From Dasyornis broadbenti (Eukaryota; Chordata; Aves; Passeriformes; Dasyornithidae): a stretch of DNA of 64,000 bases. The notes beneath the pieces are model-generated. The model was not told where the DNA came from. It searched no databases and worked only from the letters and a program-made list of their open reading frames with translations. Below, one piece after another: positions 1 to 11,363 of the stretch; within the stretch, counting starts at the first letter, position 1, and the number at the start of each line of letters is the position of its first letter. The stretch is from positions 1,430,908-1,494,907 of the forward strand of contig VZRN01004657.1 of assembly GCA_013397935.1 (NCBI GenBank). The letters run 5' to 3'. Position numbers and translations under genes: made by a program.

Positions 1-3000
1 TTTTTTTGGCAATTTTTTTTGTTGTAAGAATGAATAAGAAAAGAAGAGGTATATGAGCCTGCAGTGTGCCACTCTTATGTTTTGAGCTTTCTGGAGTTAA
101 ATTCTTGTTCTGCCAGATTTGAAGCCACGTCTAAAGATTGGGTCTCCCACATACCAAGTGACTCACAGCAGAGGTGATGAGCCTCTCTCTGTCTCATGGA
201 GCTTCTCCACTCTAAATAAAGAATTAGTCATTAGATTGCTGAGAGAGTGAATCTAATAACAGTGTTTTTAGGGTCCTTGTGAGAAATGGAGGACAGAAGG
301 AGGAGGAAATTCAGGTTGGTGTCTCCTTTCTGTTGCTGTCCTGTTCTGCTGGACTTGTGCAGCTTTGTGGTGAGCTGGAGCAGCAGCGGGATCCACTTTG
401 CTGAGCATGAGGATCAGGAGAAAAAGAGGTGGTCGTAGCCAGGAATAAAGGACCAGAAATGCATCAAACTGCCCATTGCTCTCTTGACAGCAGCTTGCAT
501 TTAAATTGACTGGAAGCAACAGCAGAAATGTGGCCTAAATCTAGTCCATTTCTTTGTTTCATGAGAAAGTATCTGCTAGAAGTGTATTTTGGATGGATCA
601 TTTTCTTTCTACAGAAGATCCACCCTTGTTCTGGTATTTTTTTCTATTGTGTTTTAATTTATCATCCAGTTTTGATGATGCTGTAATGACTGAAGTATAA
701 TAAACCTGACAGATTTGTCTAAAGTGTCTCTGTAAAAAGTCTGTTAGTTTTTGTAAGGTCACAACATCTTCTGTTTCCCCAAGTCAGAAACTGTAGAGAT
801 TAAAAAGGCCTTTTGATTTGCTTTCAGAGTCCATATTTCAAGCTATCACTCTCTTCCACTAATTTTGAAGCCGTCAAATGTTTTTCTTTTAGAGGAATGA
901 AGAAATTAGCTTGATTTTAGTGAATCATATGTGTTCTAGTCTTCTGAAAAGAAAAATATAGTTAAACACCTGAGATGCTGTGTACTTCCTTGTTTTGCTG
1001 TTTAAGAGGGACTTGAGTATAGAGGACCATTTGTAATAAAAGGCCGATTGCTTTATCTCCCTGCCCAGCCCTCCCCAGTTTTTAATTAATATTTTGGGTT
1101 TTGGAAGACCATTTTGTAATTTATAACCTGAGTTTTTAACAGATCAAATAGTGTAGTTCAACAAAATGACTAAATTAAATGCTGTGTATGAATTAAGTGG
1201 TTATAACAGTTGAAGCAGAAATCAAACATTATCAGTGTGTAAATACTATCAGAGAATGTGTTTTTTAGAAAATGAAAAATGAGAAATGCAGCATAAAACA
1301 TCTAAAGGCAATTCATTGATGTATTTGTAAAATGTATTCAAATGCTTGTAAGGCTTTTATTTTTGTAGCCTTTTTTCCCTTTTTATAGAAGAAAATCACA
1401 TCAAATATCTCAAGGTAGAAGAGACCCATGAGGATTATTAAGTCCAATGCTTGCTACATTCACTTTAAGCATAAAAACTATATTTCTCCAAAACATTCCA
1501 TACACTTTTGATTTTTTGGTATTCTGTATGTTGACACTGAAAGAAAATACGGTACTTTATACATACAAACAATTGACATTAATAATGTATCTATTTTTCC
1601 CATTGTATTTTTCCCCCTTTGTTTCCAGAGTTCAAGGACAGCCATAGAATACAGTCTTATTATGGTAACATTTTTTAGCAAAAAAGATCTCTGTTATCCT
1701 ATTTATTGTTGATTCCCAGTAGCTACAGTAAATATTGCAGTAGCTGTCATGGGAAAATGCCTCTTTGGATCAAGTTGTGTACTCAGAAAAGTTTCCTTTA
1801 CAATGCATTGGTATTTTGTCTATCGCTGGTGGTACTGGAACCTTTGTAAGCTATTTTATGTCTTCCTCTAAAAATACTTTATCTTTTCTGTTTTCATTTA
1901 AGTTTTCCTTCCTGATACATTTTAATTTTTCATTTGAGGCTTTATCTCTCTTTATGGTGAAGATCACTACTAAACTTTGAATTCAGCCCTGCACCAAACA
2001 GAAGCATTAGAGCCGTATGTGCCTTTGATGATGATAAAGTGGTATTTTGCTCATTTGGGTACTGGCATGATCAATCTTGAAGCAGCAGTACCCACCCACC
2101 CCCACTTAAGCTGTTAGATTTGGGCAGCATCATTAGGTAGTTACATAAATGCAGCCAATAGTTTAAAAAAAAACCCACTAAAACATAGAGTGAGCTATCA
2201 GTGATCCTAGAATAAAAATGCATGGAAGAGTGGACCCTTGCAGGGTCTTTGAGGGAATATGGAGAGAAATCAGATGATCCCAGAGGCCTTAGCACTATTT
2301 GCATAAATTGACATTTTCTGATACAGGATTGCTTGTGTGCTGTCTTAACTGTTTGTTGTTACTACCTGTCCAATTAGTGATATTAACTATACTTATAAAA
2401 CTTCTTTACTTTGTTTGATTCTCACCTGATTAGAAAAATGAATTGTATTTTTATACTGCTGTAATACAGTGTTTCCGTGTGTACATGATACAAATAAATG
2501 TAAGTCGTTAAATGCATATCCTATTGCTGTAACCATGGTGCTAAACTGGGTCATTAATCTTGCCCTGTGTGGCTCTGTCTGGGCCTCACTTGAGCTGCCT
2601 GCCCTGACTGTGCTATGCATATTTCCTGCTCTTTATCTGGCTTTCCATGTAACCTCCTGTCATTCATTTGCTCTTTTACCTGGGGAACTTGGGGAGACTG
2701 CCTGAGGGCACTGCCTTCCTTGGGTTCATGTACCCTGGGGACTCCCTGTCTTCTTGCCCCATCTTGATCCTGCTGTGATCAGCTTGGCTGAGAAGTTGAG
2801 GAACTTCATGATCAGAAACCAGAATCATCCCTGGTACTTGCATATTACTGAGTCGTGTTTCCTCGTGTGGCTTGGCACAACAGCAAGAGTTGGAGACACC
2901 ATTTTTTGGTATCTTTATTGTGAAGGGTGCCATTGCCATAGCTACTATGGAGATGTGCAGAAGAGCACACAAGCACGTGGCTGTGTCCACTGTATGAGGG

Positions 3001-5700
3001 CATCTGATCTGTGGAGCCAAGAGCTAAGAGGGCCATTTCTCACCTGGTTGAATGCTAGGGTCTCTCACATTTCTGTCTTGGTTTCAGGTTGAGGGTCCTG
3101 TGTTTTTTGCTCTGCCCCAGGAGGAAATACTGCTTGTGCATTTTTGGAGTTTGAGAGCTGGGTAATTCTGACGCTTGGTGCAGAGTTACCAAGTTGCTGA
3201 AAGACTCTGTGGTGCATTTTCAGGTCCTTGATAGGAAGAATGCGTGACTAAATCTTCTTTCTAATGTGTTTTTATCTAATAGCAGCAGCTATTTGTGTGG
3301 AGGACTATGTGGGCTAGCTAACAGCTTTCTAGTCAGTTGCAAATGTTTCAATATTCTTAAAGCAAGTATTTCAAAGCTTTCCTCTTTAAGAATTAGCTCG
3401 TTTGACTTACTGAAGGATCCCATAGACTAGCAAAAACAAAAGTTATTAAATTATTGAAAATGTGTCTTTAATTCTGTGTATGGATATCCTGAATCATGTC
3501 TCAAGTTCTCTGAAAGTTTAAAGCTAACCATGTTAGATTTCTTCCCTTAAGTTTGCTCTCCTTTTATTGAAAATGTTTTCTGAAAAGTTTTGTGCTATGG
3601 AATATATTTAAGTGGTACTTCCACAGATGCCTAGTGCAGAAGTCTAGGGGTTCCAGTGTGTTTAAAATACTGTTTGTCATGAACTGATGCAATGGTGGCA
3701 CAACAATTTTAAGAGACATCTCATTTAAACCCATCAGATCATCAGTCTTTACAGTGCCTTATTATTGTACAAAGAATAAGCTTGATTTTTAAAACGAGAG
3801 TAACAGATAAATATCTGTATTAATGTCAGCAGTGAAGTTGCTACTCTAAGTGAATTCATGAAATAAAGCATGATGAAACCCTGATGTTTACTTTTTTTCT
3901 GAAACTTTACCTAACCACACAGGAAGCATTCATTTGTATAGATATTTCCAGAATTACCTATATTTTCAAAGCTTTGTCTTTCCTACGTGTTCTAGAATAA
4001 CTGTGTTTCAGATATACAGATGTGATTGTGGTAATAGGTCATGCTATGACTAACAGTTTTGTTAAACTATCCTACCTGAGCCTTTCTGAAGATGGATGAT
4101 TTGTTAAAATGAAATAGTAGAGAGTTACTGAAAGTATTGAGCCTTCTCGAAGATGCTGATACTCGACAAGTTGTTTGCTCCTTCTGCCTCCCAAACCCCC
4201 CAGTGTAGATGGGTTTTGTTACTTGTTCTGGGCTATTCTTTGTATCTCTTGTCATTGTAGCTTATAAAATTCTCCCAAAGATAACTTTTCCCCTGACTTT
4301 GACTTTCCATCTTCACATCTTTTGAGATCAAAAGACACACTTCTACTGAAATAGAAAACGCTCACAGAAGAGAGAAGCTGGAAGTTGTAAACAGGGAGAG
4401 TTACAAAAATTAAAGAAGAGCTAATTAAGTGTGTGTTTGAAATCTAATGAAATACTACAGTAGGATATATCTTTTTTTAGAAGAATAATCTTTCTACCTA
4501 CTGTTCCAGTTTGTACCTTTCTTGAGAGTTTTCATCAGGCAGACAAATAAAATGTAGTTGCATCATTTGAAGTCTTCATGCTTTATTTTGCGGTTCTCAT
4601 TACCAGAGTGCTTGCCAGCTCTTTTCAGTTCTTATGTGAGAAGGAATATATTAATTTATCATCAGAATATGCTGCTGTACTATATTCTCTACAATATGTT
4701 TTTATTTAGTTACTTCATTACATTGCATGACATGAAATATTCAAAGAATAACTCTATTATTAAATTTGTAGCAAGAATTGCAATGCTTTGAGGAGTTTAT
4801 TCCATCAGAACGGTGCTGGGTACTGATTTAAGCTCAAGTGCCAGGTTGGTCACTTTTTAGTACATATTTGGAACTGGGCAGCAAATAAATGTGTAGTTCC
4901 ACCCCAGCTGCAGTATTTTTGGCTTCTGGGTATTACTCTAAGTAAAGATTTTTGGCCTGCCTGTAAGAATTCTTTTAAAGCATTCAAACACTTTTGAAAA
5001 TAAAGAACATCTTGAACTAGAGGTATAATTTTAGGAAATTCTGGAGGAGGACAGGCAGCCTGGTAACTGATACAGTATTCTTGAATGCTGTTTTAGGTAT
5101 GATTTAGTCTTAAAATGAACCTAGGAAAGGATATGGCTTTTTTTTTTTTTTGTTAATGTAGTGCTTTTGAGATATATTTGCATTATCTTTTATATAGTGC
5201 TTTTAAGATATACTTTCAACACATTGGTTGAAGTTTTACCTTTAGTGAAATAACCTTGATGAACATTTAAAACTGTAAAAAAAAAAAAAGGCTTAAAATA
5301 AGTCTTCTGGCGTATGCGAGTTTAACCAGACAGTTGAATGCCAAAAGCTTAAACCCAAGGTACTGACTGGACAGATTGTCTGTTTGGTTTTAATTTGTAG
5401 TTTGTGATATTTTATTTAGAAACTTGGAAGTGTTCATTTTAATAATTTTAAAATGGGATGGTAAGTTTTTTGTTTGTTTGCTTTGGGTTTTTTTCTGTGT
5501 GTACTTGTTACTTTGAAGGACTTTATACTTTCAGGAGTGCTTTAAAGTGCTTTACAGTGCTTTTAAAACATTTGAATCCCTAAACAGATTTGCTTTTTTT
5601 TTCCCCTTTTTTCTTTATTATTATTATTTGTTACAACCACTCAAGAGAAAATTAACATCTGAAGGACAAAAATCTGATCACCAGGGACTCTGCTTCTTTT
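1..5700. other. Unique AT-rich DNA without a recognised gene
   Basis: Non-coding, T-rich unique sequence. I recognise no repeat family, RNA gene or protein here. The patch at about 2520-3190 is richer in G and C and is open on both strands (about 112 codons on plus from 2754, about 114 on minus from 3020), but neither translation resembles a family I know. Short local duplications occur at 5158-5215 (two copies of a unit containing TAGTGCTTTT) and 5537-5565 (AGTGCTTTA repeated). The patch could be an old repeat eroded beyond recognition. Confidence 0.6.
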
Positions 5701-5716
5701 AACTCTGCTTTTGCAG

Positions 5717-5874
5717 TTATGAGAGAGGTGCTTGTTCGTGGGGTCCTTCCTGGGTGCAACATGCGAACAAGCTCCTCATGGCGCACAAATGCATTGAAGA
5801 AATGCAGCATTTCTTTAGCAGTGTATATGGCTGCAGTGCAGTGGGAATATATGTGGCCTTTGCTTCTACATAAG
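5717..5874 (+). other. Candidate exon (unproven)
   Basis: A strong acceptor-like sequence (a pyrimidine stretch ending CTTTTGCAG at 5708-5716) and a donor-like AAG|GTATAC at 5872-5880 bound 158 bases. The segment is less AT-rich than its surroundings. One plus frame is open throughout: it begins with two leftover bases and then ATG, giving about 52 residues starting MREVLVRG. A second plus frame stays open to a TAA four bases before the donor. The minus strand is also open through the same bases to a TAA near 5652. I recognise no domain in any of these translations. It could be a coding exon, a non-coding RNA exon, or a pseudo-exon, which are common in vertebrate introns. No neighbouring exon could be linked to it. 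Confidence 0.15.
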
Positions 5875-5879
5875 GTATA

Positions 5880-7245
5880 CACTGTAAATCTGCATACACA
5901 GAAATGTACATGTGTACATACGCATATGTTCAAAGCTTACGCCTAGGTGGTAACCAAACTTCCAGGGGCATCGGTCAAGGTCCTTTGGAGTATAAGCTAT
6001 GCTTCTAAGTACTTCAGTCTCTATTCTGTAAATATACTCTTCAGTATTTCTTCAGTATTTCAGTCTCTCTACTATAAAGATTAGAATTTAGCTTTCAGTT
6101 TGTTTTTAATTTGTCTGTTTAGTTAGATATTTGTCTTTCTGTTCTGTATATATGTTTTTTTTCCTTCTGTTTAACATAGGTTTTTTAGCTTTCCTTGAAA
6201 GCTTTTTCTTTACTGCTGCAGACTGTAGCACACCTTTTATCATAACAACTTTGCAGCATGGGAAGGGCCCATCTTAAGGATCAGCTCTTATCCTACTAGA
6301 GTTGCACAACCTATTGTTGATCATGACAGAACACCATGACTTTTTATGTCATTTTTTATCAATCTGGGGCACAATTTTCTGAAATGCAGTGAGTCTCAGT
6401 TCCAGAAGTCAGGGAATTTCGCTAGAACAAATGTAGCTGATGACTAAGCTTTTAGGAAAGTGCTTAACTCAGCAAATGAAACAGTTTTGTTGTGTGCTTT
6501 TGATGTATTTAATTGTTTTAATTGCTTTAAAATAATCTGTTAAGTTTGAATCTGGCATGCAAGAAGGAATGAAAGCAGTTGCTAGTATTCTGCATCCTTT
6601 TCTTCTATGCTAAGTTTTTGTCATTTCTTTTTCTTCATTTGATAGGGGGAAATAACTGCGCCTAACTGAGGGTAGTTGACTATAATAGAAAATATGGACA
6701 AACAGTACGAAATAATTTTGAGCAATGTGGTATTAATGGGTCCAAGAGGGTCATGTAAGTGTATATGCATTTGTTTTGTGGGATTTGGTACTTGAGTGTT
6801 GCTTAGAGTTCTGGTGTGTGTCTGTAACATCTTTGCAAAAAACTGATTATTGTTTGTTCTCTCAAGAAAGAGTTCTGTACCAAAACTATGCATTGGGCAT
6901 TGCTCCATCCTTGCCATAGTAAGTTGGTGCTTATGTCCCCTCTTCCGAATCTGTTAGCCTTAGTTTTCAGTCTACTAAGTTCAAGGATAAACCTACCTTC
7001 ACACTCTGTTCTTAAATTCCTAGCCATGCTGTGGTGCTTGCAGGTGAATGCTTGAAGGTGGCAGCTCTGTCATGGGAGGGAGATGTAGAAGGTGTGTAGT
7101 CTTTATGAGGCAGAGAGTCTTGACTGAGCTAAGAGTGGTGTTGTGTTTGCAGTATGCTTATCAACTAGCCCAGCCCAGGCTGAACTTCTAACTCATCGCT
7201 AGAAAAATGTTTTGAACAGCAGTGGCTTTATTATTTTAGCTGCAC
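5880..7245. other. Unique AT-rich DNA, nothing recognised
   Basis: No gene or repeat recognised. Around 6000-6070 a CAGTATTTCTT-like phrase is repeated locally. The last 200 bases before the CR1 element are somewhat more G-rich but match nothing I know. Confidence 0.6.
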
Positions 7246-7249
7246 TCCT

Positions 7250-8312
7250 CCTAAAAAACTGACTGCCCATGTATTGGATGGGTGGACTCTTTGAAGCATA
7301 AAAAACTGTCTGGATGGCTGGGCCCAGAGGGTTGTGGTGAGTGGAGGTAAATGCATTTGGTGGCTGGTCTCTAGCAGTGTTACCCAGGGCTTGATTTTGG
7401 TGCCAGTCCTGCTTAACATTTTTATTGATGTTCTGAGTGTGGGGATTGAGGGCACCCTCAGTAAATTTGTAGATGACACAAAGTTGGATGGGAGCAGTGA
7501 TCTACTTGAGGCTAGGAAGGCTCTCCTGAGACCTGGACAGACTCAATGAACCAAGGACAACTGCATGAGGCTCAATAAGACAAAGTGCTGGGTTCTGCAC
7601 TTGGGCCTCAGCAAACCTGTGCAGTGCTACAGGCTGGGGAAGGAGTGGCTCAAGAACTGTTTGGCAAAAAATGGTCTTGGGGGTGGTGGTTTACAGCCAG
7701 CTCAATGTGAACCAGTGGGTGCCCCAGTGGCCAAGAAGGCCAATGGCATCTTGGCCTGAACCAAGAGCAGTGTGGGCAGCAGGACCAGGGAGGTGATCAT
7801 CCTCCTGCAGCTGGTGTTGCTGAGATTGCAGCTCCAGTTTTGGCCCTCTCACTCTAAAAAGGTACTGGAGCTTATCCAGTGAAGGTCAGCAAGGCTTATG
7901 AAAGGACTAGAGAACATACTTTATGAGGAGCAGCTGAAGGAGTTACATTTGTTTAGTCACGAGAAGAGGAGGCTCAGGGAGAACCTCATCTCTCTCTACA
8001 CTGCCCTGAAATGAGGCTGTAGTGATGTGGGGATCAGTCTCTTGTAGTGTGCCTGGAGTGAGAGGACCAGAGGAAATGGCCTTCAGCTGAGACAGGAGAA
8101 TCTGGTTAGATATTAGAAGAAAGTTATCACTGTCATGCATTGGAATAGGTTGTCAGGGAGGTGGTGGCGTCACCATCCCTGGAGGTGTTTAAGAGGCATC
8201 TGGATCTGGTGCTGGGTGACGTGGCTTAGGGGTTACAGTGTCTAGTGCTGGGTTGGTGGTTGGACTTGATCTTGAAGGTCTCTTCTAACCTTGAAAATTC
8301 TATGATTCTGTG
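7250..8312 (+). mobile_element. CR1 LINE, 5'-truncated, plus strand (RT C-terminal part to 3' tail)
   Basis: This is a 3' fragment of a chicken-repeat-1 non-LTR retrotransposon. It begins in the RT region with the translated equivalent of the CR1 phrase NWLDGRAQRVV (about 7300-7340). It then runs through a RT block in one frame: VLLNIFIDVL at about 7400-7430 and the palm motif FVDD at 7466-7477, where CR1 usually has FADD. The frame that follows, from 7565, contains MRLNKTKCWVLHLG, matching the CR1 phrase MKFNKAKCKVLHLG. Stops and frameshifts (for example near 7547 and 7757) show it is dead. The rest matches the CR1 3' region. It ends in two copies of the CR1 tail 8-mer, ATTCTATG ATTCTGTG, at 8297-8312. 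Truncation at the 5' end is usual for CR1. The element's own 3' untranslated part is intact by eye. Confidence 0.93.
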
Positions 8313-8500
8313 AATGCCCCAAAGCAGGAGAGGGAAATACTGCAAGGAGGTGGGTTGTAATAACAGACTGACTTGCCTTTGAGTTCAGCCTATTAGAAAA
8401 GAACTACTACAAATCAGCTGCTTGTAATGAGTTTTCATCCAGGCAAGTAGGACTTCTTTCATGAATTTTTGCCTGAAGGCAGGATGTGAGGTTTATGTTC

Positions 8501-8546
8501 TCTGTGTGTGTGTAGACATGTGTATATATACATCTGTGTGTTTGTG
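8501..8546. repeat. Imperfect TG/TA simple repeat
   Basis: Alternating TG and TA dinucleotides (TCTGTGTGTGTGTAG, then TGTATATATACATCTGTGTG). A short degraded microsatellite with no sign of function. Confidence 0.6.
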
Positions 8547-11308
8547 GAAGTATTTATTTATATTTTTAAGTGTAATGCAGGGTATTGCTATTTGCCTTTA
8601 TGCTCCACTTTGGAGGGGCGAATAGTCATAAAGACTATTAAGTACATGTCATTTAGTTTGTTACCAACTGTTTCTGGAGACTGGTTATTATTATAGCAAT
8701 TGTTGTGCCTAGAACTGTCTGGCAATGTAGGGCCCTCATCCCTGTGTAAGAATCTCGCATTATAATGTTGTTACGTTTCTGTTAAATATACCAGGGTTTT
8801 TTCTGTAGTATTCACTTACTGCCTGTATTTTGCTAGTGCATTGAGGGATGTGAAAGCACTTAATCATCCATATTGATCAGAATAGGATTTCTGTTAGCTA
8901 TATATGGTGTTGACAAAATGCTGACAAAATTTCATGAGTTCAGAAGGGGAAAAATCTAACTGAGCACCTCAGAACAATTGTGTTAAAATATGTTCCTGAG
9001 TGTAGGAGCAGTCAAATTTTTCATAGTTCTGAATGGTGGTGATACCTTCTTTTTTATATAAAAATACACTTCAGAAGCAGCATTCCTGCAGGGTAAGGCC
9101 AGAAATTGCAGGAGCTTCCTGCTCATCGCAATTTAAAAGAACTTTGCTGTTGCTAATTGGAATGTTTAGTTTAGTGCTAAACTCATAATTTTAGTAAATA
9201 ACTTCATTGTTAAATTTTTCATTGCTAAATGTCATTTGGGGACCCACTGCTTTCCTTGGAAATAGCCTTCAAAAAAGATTTATTTGAAGGTTCTGTCATA
9301 AATCTGTGGAGTGGCCAACAAAAATAAACGAGCTGATGTTTATACTAGTTTTAATGTCCATGTTACCTTCAATGTAGGTATACTCTGTATTCTTTCTAAC
9401 TTGAAATAAAATAAAACATGATGCCCTGAGTTGAGGGAGGAGGGGATTTGTTCTTTCCTTGTTGACTTTTATTTCATTGTTTCTATTTGACTGTAATTCT
9501 ATTAGTCAGTTTGGTCCAAATAAGTCTTTCTCTGCAAAGTAGATACTAGCCTGTACAAATGAAGTACCCTTTTGTCATTGTCATATCCGTTAAGGACCAT
9601 ATGGATAGGTAACTAAAAGAGTTCCTGGGTAAGTAGTCCAGTTAAATGGGAAAAAAAGCTTTAGTGACTAGTATAAAAATGAAATCATAAAGAGCTGCTC
9701 TGTAATTCTTACAAACAGTTTAAAGAATTTTTTTACATTTTGTGAAATAATTATTATTCATTGTTCACTGGGGAAAATGCATCGTAATGAGAGATGTTCA
9801 GTAGAGTTTTTGCCATCTATTAATCAGTACAGATAAACCAGCAATGCTGATGTGTTTAACAGGTTGGTATGTTCATTCATTCACAGACTCTGAGGAGGTA
9901 TTTAAGATGCCTTTGACACATCCTGTCAGTCGTTTTTATAAACGCATTGAGTTCTGTCTAAAATAATAGTTTTCAATTTTCCTTGTCCTATACCTCTGAA
10001 ATATTGTTGTATAAATGCAGTTTCCATAAGAAGTAGCAATTTTAACTTTTTGAGGCAAATATGCTGCCTCTTTTTCTTCTATGAGCTGTTACTATATATT
10101 TTAGAAAGCTCTTGTTTCTTCCCTTCTGTCTATATTGATAAGGTACTACAGAGCTTTTGTTTGGCGAGGTATAAGCATTCATGATACTTTTGTTCCCTTA
10201 ATCACCCTTTAATTTGCCTCAGTCTCTTTTTAAATTTATATTTTAAAGAATATGGAATCAGGATTATGTATGATACCATGTGTGGGAACTTAACCTGTAA
10301 CTTCTACAGTGATGCTGAATGTTCAGCCTTGCTACTGCAGTTCAGGATTGCATTTATCGTTTTTAACACTTTGTCACTCTGTAAATTCATCACCATTTTT
10401 CAGTTGGTTAGTACTGCCAGGTCAGTGTCATCTTTGGCCGTTTTCATCTATTGAATTTCTGACTGGCAGAATATTCCAGTTGTGTTAAAATTTACTAGTA
10501 TAGCAGTCACACTGCTTAATCCTGTTGCTATTGGAAAACTGTGCCATCCTAAACATGATGTTGCTGTATCAGCCAAAAATTTGTCTTTTCTTGTGTAAAG
10601 GGAATGTTCCTGGTTCCCACAGTGACCTCCACAACAAAGGCAGGTGCTGTAGTAGTATGAGAAGGAACATGTAGTATTGCATGGTCATGTCCCATTTGGA
10701 AGATGCCAGGCATTGTACCTCCATGTACGTGTACCTCCCAGCAGGCAAATGGTTAGTGGATAAGAAAGGTTTCAGCTCACAAAGACCCAAGTCACATTAT
10801 GTTACTTGCTGAGGGCTTTAATTCCTGCTAAAGGAGGCAATTCAGTGCATCTTAGAAGAAAGTCGACTTTTGGTTTTTCAGCTTTATCCTCTGTCATTGG
10901 CTGTTTTCTTTTCTGATGTTCATTGTTAAATGACTGCAAATAAACATGCAAATGACCAGAAGCCCCCAGAGGATTATCTCTGAGCACTGGACTTCCTTTC
11001 TCATGTCTGTTACATGAATCTAAAGCTGAATATTCATGGAAGACAAACATTTAGTAGTTTCCCATTTTGCTCTACACTCTTTGTAGCTAGGACAAATACT
11101 TAATGAACACTGGAGTCTGCTGGCAGAATTGATGTTTCTGGTTGAAGCATGTTGATTGCAATACGACAGATCTTTTTGTGCTTTGAATTCATGTCTAATT
11201 TAGGAAAAAAAAGAAATCTTCTGTATACTATTCGTGAATGCTTTAATTCATGAAGAACTGAAGTGGAAGACTCCAACCAGTTGTTTATGGAAATAAAGCT
11301 TGAAGAAA

Positions 11309-11363
11309 TGTGTATGTATATTTGTGCACACACGTGTGTGTATGTATATATGTGTATATATAC
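11309..11363. repeat. Imperfect TG/CA/TA microsatellite
   Basis: Alternating purine-pyrimidine tract made of TGTATG, CACACACGTGTGTG and TATATGTGTATATATA runs. The central CACACACGTGTGTG is self-complementary. Alternating tracts of this kind can adopt left-handed or cruciform DNA in vitro, but nothing here shows a role. Confidence 0.75.

Noticed and set aside
10556..11333. A chain of minus-strand open frames that reads like a broken coding sequence
   Set aside because: It needs at least two stops or frame changes, and open runs of about 80 codons in one of three frames are normal for this composition. No family was recognised.
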